A stretch of DNA of 38,014 nt from Prevotella sp. (GTDB lineage: Bacteria > Bacteroidota > Bacteroidia > Bacteroidales > Bacteroidaceae), in contig JAFZIL010000007.1 of NCBI GenBank assembly GCA_017554385.1, forward strand, positions 1 to 38,014, read 5' to 3'. A program made the translations under genes and the position numbers. The notes beneath the pieces are model-generated. The model did no database searches. It was not told the origin of the DNA and saw only the letters and a list, made by a program, of their open reading frames with translations. Numbering within the stretch: the stretch's first letter is position 1; each line of letters begins with the position of its first letter. This document shows positions 16,072 through 24,579 of this stretch, in pieces.

Positions 16072-16104
16072 TATGAGAAATATATATAATATTATTTACT
16101 TTTG
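16072..16104 (+). promoter_or_regulatory. Probable promoter of the polysaccharide-utilization operon
   Basis: TACTTTTG (16097-16104) fits the TAnnTTTG -7 box; the -33 region near 16072 (TATG) is poor, as expected for an activated promoter. The leader to ATG 16183 would be about 70 bases and AT-rich. Confidence 0.45.
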
Positions 16105-16182
16105 CATTGTTTTTCGTGGTGAACACATTTTCCGGTATTGAAAAAAGATTAAAAATAACAATAATTACAAACTAAAACAGAC

Positions 16183-19100
16183 ATGATGAAACAACTAAAA
16201 AGTTTCTTGAAGCGAGTCGTCCCTACGATGATGCTACTTCTGGGATGTGTGCAGTTGGCACTTGCCCAGGAAGGAGGTGGCATACTCGTTAAGGGTACGG
16301 TCCTTGATGCTACTGGTGAGCCCCTCATCGGTTCTTCGGTTGTGGTGAAAGGGAATACCAGTCTGGGTACCGTAACCGATATCGACGGTAACTTCCAACT
16401 GAAAGTTCCCTCTGAGCAGACAGTGCTGACGTTCTCCTATGTGGGTATGATTTCCAAGGAAGTCAAGGTCGGTAAGCAGCGTACCTTCAAGGTGTCGCTT
16501 GCTGACAACACCAAGCTGGAAGAAGTCGTAGTCGTGGGTTACGGCCAGCAGAAAAAAGCATCGGTGGTGGGTGCCATTACTCAGACCACGGGTGAAGTCC
16601 TTGAACGTGCAGCAGGTATTGGTAGCGTCAGTGCAGCCCTGACAGGTAACCTTCCCGGTATTGCAACCATTGCTTCTACTGGTCAGCCAGGTGAAGAAGA
16701 TCCTCGCATCTATATTCGTGGTGCAGCAGCTTGGAACCAGGACGCACAGCCGCTGATTCTTGTCGATGGTGTCAAGCGTGAGATAAAGTCCGTTGATATT
16801 TCCTCCGTTGCAACGGTGTCAGTGCTGAAGGATGCATCTGCCACAGCCGTCTATGGTGTGGAGGGTGCTAACGGCGTTATCCTGATCACCACCAAGCGTG
16901 GTGTGGAGGGTAAGGCAAGAATCGACGTCGGCTTCAACGCAACGCTGAAGGCAGTGTCAAAGCTTCCTCGTAAGTATGACTCCTATGATGGATACATGTT
17001 ACGCAACCAGGCTATCGAGCATGAACTTGCACTGGGCGGCGATGCATCTTGGGCATACTATCGTCCGCAGACGTTCATTAACAACTTCCGCAACCAGGAT
17101 TATACAGTCAAGCCTCATTATAATGCTGACGGCGGCTACCTTGGTGACTATAGTCAGGCAGAGCGCTATCCAAACATTGACTGGCAGGAAGAGATGTTTA
17201 AGGATTTTACCTTATCTTATAATACTAACCTCAACTTCTCGGGTGGTACGCAGTTCGTGAAGTACTTTGTGGCATTCGACTTCCAGAACGAAGGTGACAT
17301 GACCCGCATCTGGGATAACAACCAGGGTTATGAGGGTGGCTATTCGTACAACCGTCTGAATGTACGTTCAAACTTGGACTTCCAGATTACGAAGACCACA
17401 CAGTTCAAGGTGAACCTGGCTGGTTCGAATGCTCAGAAGAAGGCTCCCCGTACTTATTGGGGTAATGACGGCATGTTCTTCCAGCAGCAGAACTGGGCAG
17501 GTGCATACGGTATGGCTCCGAATATCTTCCCTGTTAAGTTCTCTGACGGCTCGTGGGGTTTCTATCCGTTGGTCTCCAACGTTGCCAACTCTCCAATGAA
17601 CGTCGCTACTGCAGGTTATAACCTGACCACCAATACCCGTATTTTCACTGACTTCTCTCTCGAGCAGAATCTCGACTTCATCACGAAGGGTCTTGTTGCT
17701 CGCGGTACCATCTCATGGGACAACCAGTTTGATGAGGGCGGTCGTGGTATCTCTGATACACACCAGGCAAAGATTGCATACATCCTTCCTGAGGATGGCG
17801 AAATGCTGTGGGATAGTAAATGTATCATCGACCCGAAAACCGGTTTCGATTTCTATGAGCCTCGTGAGTGGTCAGAGCAGTCAGGTAGCGTAAATTCTAC
17901 GAATCGTGCCACGGAAATGTCAGTCCAACTTTATTGGGCACGCCAGCTCGGTGTACACAACGTGTCTCTGATGGGTAACTGGAAGCGTCGTATCAATGCA
18001 GGTAATGCCGACCTCGAGTTCCGTCGTGAAGACTGGGTGTTCCGTACTACATACGACCTGATGGGTAAGTATTTCGCTGAGTTCAACGGTGCTTACAACG
18101 GTTCCCAGAAGTTCTCTCCCGACAACCGTTTCGCATTCTTCTGCTCAGGAGCTGCAGGTTGGATGATTTCGGAAGAGAAATTCATGAAACCTCTGAGGGA
18201 CAAGGGCATCATTGACATGTTCAAGGTCCGCGGTTCTATTGGTGAGATTGGTGATGACAACGCTGGTGACCGTTGGGCATACCTTACGACCTGGTCGGTA
18301 TTGAATGAAGGTAATGGTTACAAGATGGGTCTTGACGGTTCAACGAGCCCGTTTGTTGGCTATAAGGAAGCAAACATTGCCAGCCCCGACCTTCGTTGGG
18401 CAACGGTACGTAAGAAGAACCTCGGTTTCGACTACGCTTTCCTTCATGGTATGTTCGCAGGTAGCTTCGACTACTTCACTGATGACCGTTACGATATCTT
18501 TATCTCCGGTGGTGAGCGTACTGTACCTTCCTACTATGGTGCTGCAAAGACTCCTGACGTCAACAAGGGTGAGATTAAGAACCATGGTTTCGAGTTGGAA
18601 CTTCGCTTTAATAAGGTGCTGAAGAACGGCATGCGTTTCTGGGCTAACACCAACTACACTTTTGCCCGCAACGAAATCATATTAAAGGATGATCCTGAGC
18701 TGATACCTTCTTATCGCAAGGCACAAGGATACTCTCAGGGACAATATGTGTCGTTTATTGATAACGGATATATTGGCACCTATGACGAGCTCTATAGCAT
18801 ACCTGAACGTGATACTAATGACGATCAAGTCATCATTGGTGACCATTATATCGTTGACTTCAATGGCGACGGTAAGGTTGACGTGACCAACGACCAGGCT
18901 CCTTACGGATATACCGGAACGCCTGAGCACACTTACAATGCCACGATTGGATGGGAGTGGAAGGGTTTCTCCTGCTTTGCTCAGTTCTATGGTGTAACAG
19001 GTGTTACTCGTGACGTAGGTCTGGCTTCGTTCAACAACAAGTTGCTTACCGTTTATGACAACGGTGCTTGGTGGAATCCCATCGATAGGACAGGTGACGT

Positions 19101-19386
19101 AGTCGTTCCCCGTTTCACCACTGAGGTGTACTACAACGACGGTACTCAGTACCTCTATGACGGTTCCTACTTCCGTCTTAAAAATGTGGAGGTTGCCTAT
19201 ACATGGACAAAGGGCTGGATTAAGAAGATTGGTTTCTCAAGTCTGAAGGTTTATTTGAATGGTAACAACCTCTTCCTGATTACCAAGATGCCTGACGACC
19301 GTGAGAGCAACTATGGATATAGTGGTGGTGGCGGTGCTTACCCAACTGTCAGACGTTATAACCTCGGATTAAAGCTTTACCTGTAA
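16183..19386 (+). CDS. SusC/RagA-family TonB-dependent glycan transporter (first pair; XusA position)
   Basis: The 1067-residue outer-membrane transporter has a signal peptide (about 1-29, ending LALAQ; ATG 16186 is equally possible) and a carboxypeptidase-regulatory-like domain (about 34-112, VKGTVLDATGEPLIGSSVVV, TDIDGNFQLKV). The SusC linker LEEVVVVGYGQQKK follows, then a plug (about 125-250; LILVDGVKREI, GVEGANGVILITTKRG) and a 22-strand barrel to the end (GLKLYL). It imports oligosaccharides with the SusD lipoprotein as lid, driven by TonB. The codon use (mostly CGT, GGT) suggests high expression. It is the first gene of a seven-gene set. The gene order is that of xusA-E/xyn10 loci for xylan, but the substrate is not proven by sequence alone. 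Confidence 0.95.
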   Translation: MMKQLKSFLKRVVPTMMLLLGCVQLALAQEGGGILVKGTVLDATGEPLIGSSVVVKGNTSLGTVTDIDGNFQLKVPSEQTVLTFSYVGMISKEVKVGKQRTFKVSLADNTKLEEVVVVGYGQQKKASVVGAITQTTGEVLERAAGIGSVSAALTGNLPGIATIASTGQPGEEDPRIYIRGAAAWNQDAQPLILVDGVKREIKSVDISSVATVSVLKDASATAVYGVEGANGVILITTKRGVEGKARIDVGFNATLKAVSKLPRKYDSYDGYMLRNQAIEHELALGGDASWAYYRPQTFINNFRNQDYTVKPHYNADGGYLGDYSQAERYPNIDWQEEMFKDFTLSYNTNLNFSGGTQFVKYFVAFDFQNEGDMTRIWDNNQGYEGGYSYNRLNVRSNLDFQITKTTQFKVNLAGSNAQKKAPRTYWGNDGMFFQQQNWAGAYGMAPNIFPVKFSDGSWGFYPLVSNVANSPMNVATAGYNLTTNTRIFTDFSLEQNLDFITKGLVARGTISWDNQFDEGGRGISDTHQAKIAYILPEDGEMLWDSKCIIDPKTGFDFYEPREWSEQSGSVNSTNRATEMSVQLYWARQLGVHNVSLMGNWKRRINAGNADLEFRREDWVFRTTYDLMGKYFAEFNGAYNGSQKFSPDNRFAFFCSGAAGWMISEEKFMKPLRDKGIIDMFKVRGSIGEIGDDNAGDRWAYLTTWSVLNEGNGYKMGLDGSTSPFVGYKEANIASPDLRWATVRKKNLGFDYAFLHGMFAGSFDYFTDDRYDIFISGGERTVPSYYGAAKTPDVNKGEIKNHGFELELRFNKVLKNGMRFWANTNYTFARNEIILKDDPELIPSYRKAQGYSQGQYVSFIDNGYIGTYDELYSIPERDTNDDQVIIGDHYIVDFNGDGKVDVTNDQAPYGYTGTPEHTYNATIGWEWKGFSCFAQFYGVTGVTRDVGLASFNNKLLTVYDNGAWWNPIDRTGDVVVPRFTTEVYYNDGTQYLYDGSYFRLKNVEVAYTWTKGWIKKIGFSSLKVYLNGNNLFLITKMPDDRESNYGYSGGGGAYPTVRRYNLGLKLYL

Positions 19387-19421
19387 AGGGAAAAGTGAAT
19401 AGTGAATAATTTGCTACCGCT
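19387..19421 (+). repeat. Heptamer repeat ending in TTTGCTACCGCT, susC-susD junction
   Basis: The gap after the susC stop is AAAAGTGAATAGTGAATAA followed by TTTGCTACCGCT (19410-19421), 21 bases before the susD start. It is the short version of the composite also found at 21511, 24548 and within the MATE gene. Confidence 0.75.
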
Positions 19422-19442
19422 ATAATGAAAAGAGATTTAATT

Positions 19443-21485
19443 ATGAAATACAATAATAATATAAAAAACCTTTTGTGTGGTTCACTGCTTCTGTTGGCAG
19501 GCAGTGCATCCTTCACATCCTGCACCGACTGGCTTGACAAGGATCCGGAGTCTATCGTAGGAGAGGATGAGGCATTCAAGAACTACCGCAACTTCCAGGG
19601 ATATATCGAGGAAATATATAGTCTGATTCCCAACAAGGAGACAGTCAACTACTGTACTGGATGGAATATGGGTGATGATGCTGTTCATAACCCAGAAGGA
19701 TATGCCCATATAGACCACCAAGTTGATCTTGGCAACTATCGCGACATTTGGGATGAAAGAACTCCTAAGCAGTGTTGGATTAATGGTGACAGAAGCTCGC
19801 TCTGGAAAAACTCATGGTACTGCATCCGTAAGTGTAATATGGGTATAGAGAACATCAAGTCGCTCATTGGCACTGACGAAGAGCGCGACCTGTTGCTCGG
19901 ACAGATGTATTTCTTCCGTGCATGGTGGCATTTTGAGCTGATGTGCTACTTCGGTGGCCTGCCATACATTGACAAGGCTTTCGATGCAGATATCCCTCAG
20001 CTGCCTCGACTCTCCTTCCAGGAATGTGCCGACCGCTGTGCAGCCGACTTTGAGAAGGCGGCCGACCTCCTTCCTCTGGATCCTCAGGGATGGGATGCGA
20101 CAATTGCCGGTATGCAGACTTCGAGTAAGAACGATCTGCGTATCAACAAGTTCATGGCGCTCTGCTACCTTGGCAAGTGCTATCTCTATGCTGGCTCTCC
20201 GCTCATGAAGGAGTTTGAGAAGACCAAGGACGGTGGTGTTGCCCAGCTTTTAGGTGCCAGCTCCAATGGTAAGACCTATGACTATGATGTAGAGTACTGT
20301 AAGAAGGCTGCTGAGGTTCTTGGTAAGGCTCTCGACATGGTCAAGAAAGGCCAAGTGAGTTACAAGCTTGCCGAATACAGGTATTCAAATATCTATGACC
20401 ATGTGGGCGACGATAATGCAGAATCTTGCTACTCTGAAATATTCTATACATACAAGAAGGACTGGAAACAGCCCGGTTCTACAGAGGCTATCTTCCGTGG
20501 CCTGTCACCTGACGGTAATACATCCAACTGGAACTGCACCAAGATCTTTGGTCCGAAGATAGCTGGTCTCGTGGCTCATGACAATATCATCCATCATCCT
20601 ACGGCCAACCTCGTCGACCAGTACGGTATGGCTAACGGACAGCCCATCTATCTGATAAAGAATGGTGAGTATGTGCTGAATCCTGCCTCTGGATGGGATC
20701 CTGAGCATCCTTTCAAGAATCGCGATCCACGATTCTATCACGATATCGTGTTCGACGGTTTCCACTATGTGCTCAATACCGATGCCTTGTCTGCTGAGCA
20801 GAAGAAGCATGAATACTGTTCTCTTTACACCGGTGGTGCCATGCGAGCTGTTGACAATGGAAGCAGCACCGGCTATTTCATACAGAAGCTTGTCCCTCAC
20901 CAGTGTAACGAAGGCGACAAGTGGTACGATGCATGGGGTGGTGGAGGCCCTCTCCATACTTATCTCCCCTACATGCGTCTTGCCGACGTCTATCTGATGT
21001 ATGCTGAGGCTATGGCTGCCATTGCCCTTGCAAATAACAATGTTACCGACTTCAAGAGTAATAAGGACTATTGCTCGTCGTTTACTGCTGTTGATGCTGT
21101 CAATGCACTTCGCGATCGTGTGAACTCTGATGATTATCCGATGGAACACATTCCGGCTCAGTTCCTTACCTCTCCTCAGGAGTTTATGGATGCTGTTCGT
21201 CGTGAGCGTGCTGTCGAGCTTTCCTTCGAGGGCTTCCGTTGGTGTGACCTTCAGCGTTGGCTTCTCCTCACCGAGCCTCCTTACACTGTGAAATACTCTC
21301 ATGAGTTTGAGCGTTTGGAGTCTGCCGACTGGTTCAAGAGCCACGATCCCAAGGACGCCCAGGTTGCCAACTTCCACAAGGAGGAGCTGATCTCCCGTCG
21401 TTTGGAGTCCAAGCACTACTGGTTCCCGCTTCCTGACAAGGATACTTATCTGTACGAAGGATATAATCAGAATCCGGGATGGTAA
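19443..21485 (+). CDS. SusD/RagB-family surface glycan-binding lipoprotein (first pair; XusB position)
   Basis: From ATG 19443 the protein has 680 residues and a clear lipobox: the hydrophobic LCGSLLLLAG is followed by SASFTSC with C27 as the lipid-bearing residue. ATG 19425 would add six charged residues before it and is less likely. The SusD plan follows: TDWLDKDPES at the start, TPR-like helices (GQMYFFRAWWHFELMCYFGG, FMALCYLGKCYLYAGSPLM), then GYFIQKLVPHQ, YMRLADVYLMYAEAMA, and RRERAVELSFEGFRWCDLQRW near the end, closing YLYEGYNQNPGW. It binds glycan at the cell surface and caps the preceding SusC. Confidence 0.95.
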   Translation: MKYNNNIKNLLCGSLLLLAGSASFTSCTDWLDKDPESIVGEDEAFKNYRNFQGYIEEIYSLIPNKETVNYCTGWNMGDDAVHNPEGYAHIDHQVDLGNYRDIWDERTPKQCWINGDRSSLWKNSWYCIRKCNMGIENIKSLIGTDEERDLLLGQMYFFRAWWHFELMCYFGGLPYIDKAFDADIPQLPRLSFQECADRCAADFEKAADLLPLDPQGWDATIAGMQTSSKNDLRINKFMALCYLGKCYLYAGSPLMKEFEKTKDGGVAQLLGASSNGKTYDYDVEYCKKAAEVLGKALDMVKKGQVSYKLAEYRYSNIYDHVGDDNAESCYSEIFYTYKKDWKQPGSTEAIFRGLSPDGNTSNWNCTKIFGPKIAGLVAHDNIIHHPTANLVDQYGMANGQPIYLIKNGEYVLNPASGWDPEHPFKNRDPRFYHDIVFDGFHYVLNTDALSAEQKKHEYCSLYTGGAMRAVDNGSSTGYFIQKLVPHQCNEGDKWYDAWGGGGPLHTYLPYMRLADVYLMYAEAMAAIALANNNVTDFKSNKDYCSSFTAVDAVNALRDRVNSDDYPMEHIPAQFLTSPQEFMDAVRRERAVELSFEGFRWCDLQRWLLLTEPPYTVKYSHEFERLESADWFKSHDPKDAQVANFHKEELISRRLESKHYWFPLPDKDTYLYEGYNQNPGW

Positions 21486-21522
21486 AGAGTGAATAGTGAA
21501 AAGTGAAAAATTTGCTACCGCT
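21486..21522 (+). repeat. Heptamer repeat ending in TTTGCTACCGCT, susD-susC junction
   Basis: Units GTGAATA, GTGAAAA and GTGAAAA lead into TTTGCTACCGCT (21511-21522), which lies 11 to 17 bases before the two possible starts of the second susC. The stop of the susD gene is directly before the repeat. Confidence 0.75.
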
Positions 21523-21539
21523 ATAAATATATTATGATT

Positions 21540-24491
21540 ATGAAGAATATAAAAACAAACATATTTCTCTTAGCCATGTTGGTTGCATCGCCACTGACTG
21601 CCAATGCCCAGGAAGCTACCGCAGCACCCGATAGCGTTGCCAACAGCAGTGCAGTTCCTACTGTGGCAAAAAAGAAAGTCCATGTAGCTTTCCGCGACAT
21701 GGATGCGGACCATCTCCTCGGAGGCGTTTCCTATGTCGATATGGAAGAGTTGTCGAAGAAGGATTATACGATGGGCAGTCTTGACGACATGTATGCCCTT
21801 GTCGGCGGATGGAACGGCAACAACCTTTGGGGTATGGACAATGACCGCCTTGACAATAACGACAACGGTAATCTTCCGCTCGTCATCATCGACGGTGTGA
21901 AGCGCCCGTCCAATAACGTGCTTCCTTCTGAAATTGAGCAGGTGACCTTCCTCAAAGGTGCTCAGGCCGTCGTACTTTATGGCTCCAAAGGTGCCAAAGG
22001 TGCTATCCTGATTACCACCAAGCGTGGCAAGGTTGACGGTCTTCGGATTGATGCCAATGCCAACACTGGTTTCCATGTGGCAAAGGAGTTCCCCGAGTAT
22101 ATTGGTTCTGCCGAGTACATGACGCTCTACAATGAAGCTTGCGTGAACGATGCTCTCGCCACTGGACCAAAGTATTCTCAGATGGATATTTACAATCATG
22201 CATCAGGCGTTAATCCTTACCGCTATCCCAACGTCAACTACTATTCTGACGAGTATATCCGCAAGGTCTATAACCGTTCTGATGCTACCGTAGAGATTCA
22301 GGGAGGCGGTACTCGTGCCCACTTCTATACAAACATCAACTACTACCGTTTGGAAGACCTTATCAACTTCGGTAATGCTAAGGACAACTATACCGACCGT
22401 TTCAGTGTTCGTGGTAATGTTGACCTCGTTATCAATAAGGTCATCAAGGGCTATGCTAACGCAAGCGCAACCTTCTACAACGCCCACAAGAACAAGGGTG
22501 ATTTCTGGGGTGAGGCCTCTACCATGCGTCCGAACTTCCCGGAGAATGCAGCACCGCTGATTGACATTAATATGGTCGACCCTAACGCATCCAAAGCCCT
22601 TGCCATCCTTGGCAAGTCGCTCAACCTCCTTGATGGCAGATATTTCCCTGGTGGTACGAAAGCCACCCAGACGAATGCTATTGCCGACTGTTATTTTGGT
22701 GGTAAGACACAAAGCGTGAGCCGTCAGTTCCAGTTCGATGCCGGTATAATCTATGACATGAACAAGTTCGTCAAGGGTTTGTCGTTCAAGACACAGTTTG
22801 CTATCGACTATGCCGGATACTACGATCTTTCGTATAATAACAAGTATGCAGTATTCATTCCCACGTGGAGTAACTATAATTCACAGGATGCTATTGTCGC
22901 TCTTACACAACAGAACGACGAAATCGTGACTGGTCACATGATCATGGATAATGATAGTAAGAAATACCGCCAGACCATCAGTTGGAACGGTCATTTCGAC
23001 TACGACCGTACGTTTGCAGGCAAGCACCATGTAACTGGTATGCTCCTTGGCAATATGTTTACTACTACATCCAGCGGTCAGTATCATCGTTACGCCAATG
23101 CTAACTTAGGCCTTCAGGCAGGTTACGACTTTATGGAGCGCTACTTTGGTGACGTGTCATTAGCTGGCGTACATTCTGCCCGTCTTGCCGAAGGTAATCG
23201 TGAGGCAGTATCCTATTCTTTCACTGCCGGTTGGAATGTCGCCAAAGAGAGTTTCATGAAGAATGTAAGCTTTGTCGATGATCTGATGCTCAGTGCTTCA
23301 TACAGCAATCTGAACGAAGACATTGATGTCTATATGGGTGACACTTATTTCTATCTGTATAGAGCAACATGGGACAAACAGGGTGGTTCGTTCTCATGGA
23401 ATGAAGGAAACAGCACTGACCGTACTTTCTCTAAGTCGGGTAGCAATCCTTCACTCGACTTTATCCACCGCAAGGAATTCTCTGTCACTCTTCGTGGCTC
23501 GTTCCTCAACCGCCTGCTCTCTGCTGAGTTCACATTCTTCAATACCGATTTGGATGGCTTCATTATCCAGAATCCAACCCAGTTCCCATCGTATCTGTCA
23601 GGTGGACTGTCGGGCAGCTCATTCAAGCCTTCCATCAACAACAATATCCAGAACCGCAAGGGTCTTGACTTCAGCGTAACCGCACAGAAGCAGCTGGGTA
23701 AGGTTCATGCTACCCTTGGCGTTGTCGGTACATATCTTACGACAAACTATAAGAAGTACGACGAAATCGTTGACGCTACTGCTCCTTACCAGAACACTGA
23801 GGGCCGTCCTCTCGATGTCATCTGGGGCTACAATTGTCTTGGCTTCTACACAGCCGACGATTTCGACTACAACGAGGCAACAGGCAAGTACACCTTGAAG
23901 GACGGCCTTCCCAAATCCTCGCTCAACGGTAATGCAAACCTGCAGCCTGGCGACTTGAAGTACGAAGACGTAAACGGTGATGGTAAGATTACCAATAAGG
24001 ACCGTGTCGACCTTGGTAAGGACGGCACATACGGTGCTCCTCTCACCCTCGGTATCAACCTCACACTCAAGTATAAGAACTGGACACTCTTTATGATTGG
24101 TAACGGTCAGTTCGGTGCCAAGGCGTTGAAGAACAGCAGTTACTACTTTATGAGTGGCGAAGCTAAGTATTCCGTTAACGCACGTGGCCGTTGGACTCCT
24201 GCAACAGCCGATGCGGCTACACATCCTCGTCTGACTACACTTACCACGTCAAACAACGAGGCTTCTACCTTCTGGCTCTATAGTACAGACCGCTTCAATC
24301 TCCGCAAGGTGCAGCTTACCTATGACTTCCCGAAGGAGATGTTCAACGGGACATGGGTAAAGAATCTCTCCGTCTATCTGAACGGCAACGACCTTCTCAC
24401 TATCTCGAAGAATCGTGATATCATGGAGACGAGCGTCGGTGTTGCTCCTCAGACGCGTTTCTATAACCTCGGCGTAAAGGCCACATTCTAA
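21540..24491 (+). CDS. SusC/RagA-family transporter without the N-terminal carboxypeptidase-like domain (XusC position)
   Basis: The 983-residue protein (985 if ATG 21534 is used) has a signal peptide (about 1-25, ending LTANAQE). A short linker takes the place of the usual carboxypeptidase-regulatory-like domain, and no LEEVVVVGYG segment is present. The plug (about 60-170) shows LPLVIIDGVKRP, EIEQVTFLKGAQAVVLYGSK and GAILITTKRG, and the barrel ends FYNLGVKATF. XusC-type second transporters of tandem systems are likewise shorter than XusA. It should import oligosaccharides with the next SusD. The missing canonical TonB-box region raises the question of how it is energised, though the box can be hard to see. 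Confidence 0.93.
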   Translation: MKNIKTNIFLLAMLVASPLTANAQEATAAPDSVANSSAVPTVAKKKVHVAFRDMDADHLLGGVSYVDMEELSKKDYTMGSLDDMYALVGGWNGNNLWGMDNDRLDNNDNGNLPLVIIDGVKRPSNNVLPSEIEQVTFLKGAQAVVLYGSKGAKGAILITTKRGKVDGLRIDANANTGFHVAKEFPEYIGSAEYMTLYNEACVNDALATGPKYSQMDIYNHASGVNPYRYPNVNYYSDEYIRKVYNRSDATVEIQGGGTRAHFYTNINYYRLEDLINFGNAKDNYTDRFSVRGNVDLVINKVIKGYANASATFYNAHKNKGDFWGEASTMRPNFPENAAPLIDINMVDPNASKALAILGKSLNLLDGRYFPGGTKATQTNAIADCYFGGKTQSVSRQFQFDAGIIYDMNKFVKGLSFKTQFAIDYAGYYDLSYNNKYAVFIPTWSNYNSQDAIVALTQQNDEIVTGHMIMDNDSKKYRQTISWNGHFDYDRTFAGKHHVTGMLLGNMFTTTSSGQYHRYANANLGLQAGYDFMERYFGDVSLAGVHSARLAEGNREAVSYSFTAGWNVAKESFMKNVSFVDDLMLSASYSNLNEDIDVYMGDTYFYLYRATWDKQGGSFSWNEGNSTDRTFSKSGSNPSLDFIHRKEFSVTLRGSFLNRLLSAEFTFFNTDLDGFIIQNPTQFPSYLSGGLSGSSFKPSINNNIQNRKGLDFSVTAQKQLGKVHATLGVVGTYLTTNYKKYDEIVDATAPYQNTEGRPLDVIWGYNCLGFYTADDFDYNEATGKYTLKDGLPKSSLNGNANLQPGDLKYEDVNGDGKITNKDRVDLGKDGTYGAPLTLGINLTLKYKNWTLFMIGNGQFGAKALKNSSYYFMSGEAKYSVNARGRWTPATADAATHPRLTTLTTSNNEASTFWLYSTDRFNLRKVQLTYDFPKEMFNGTWVKNLSVYLNGNDLLTISKNRDIMETSVGVAPQTRFYNLGVKATF

Positions 24492-24497
24492 GGAATC

Positions 24498-24559
24498 GTG
24501 AAAAGTGAATAGTGAAAAGTGAATTGTGAATAGTGAAAAGTGAATAATTTGCTACCGCT
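24498..24559 (+). repeat. Seven GTGAAWA heptamers plus TTTGCTACCGCT, susC-susD junction
   Basis: GTGAAAA/GTGAATA/GTGAATT units stand exactly seven times (24498-24546) and are followed by TTTGCTACCGCT (24548-24559), 20 bases before the next start. This is the cleanest copy of the composite in the window. Confidence 0.85.
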
Positions 24560-24579
24560 TTAAAAACAAATTGAAGATT

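Noticed and set aside
20505-21416. Open frame of 303 codons on the minus strand
   Set aside because: It is antisense to the first susD gene, without a signal or domain; the frames at 25492-26424 and 30555-31637 are similar shadows.
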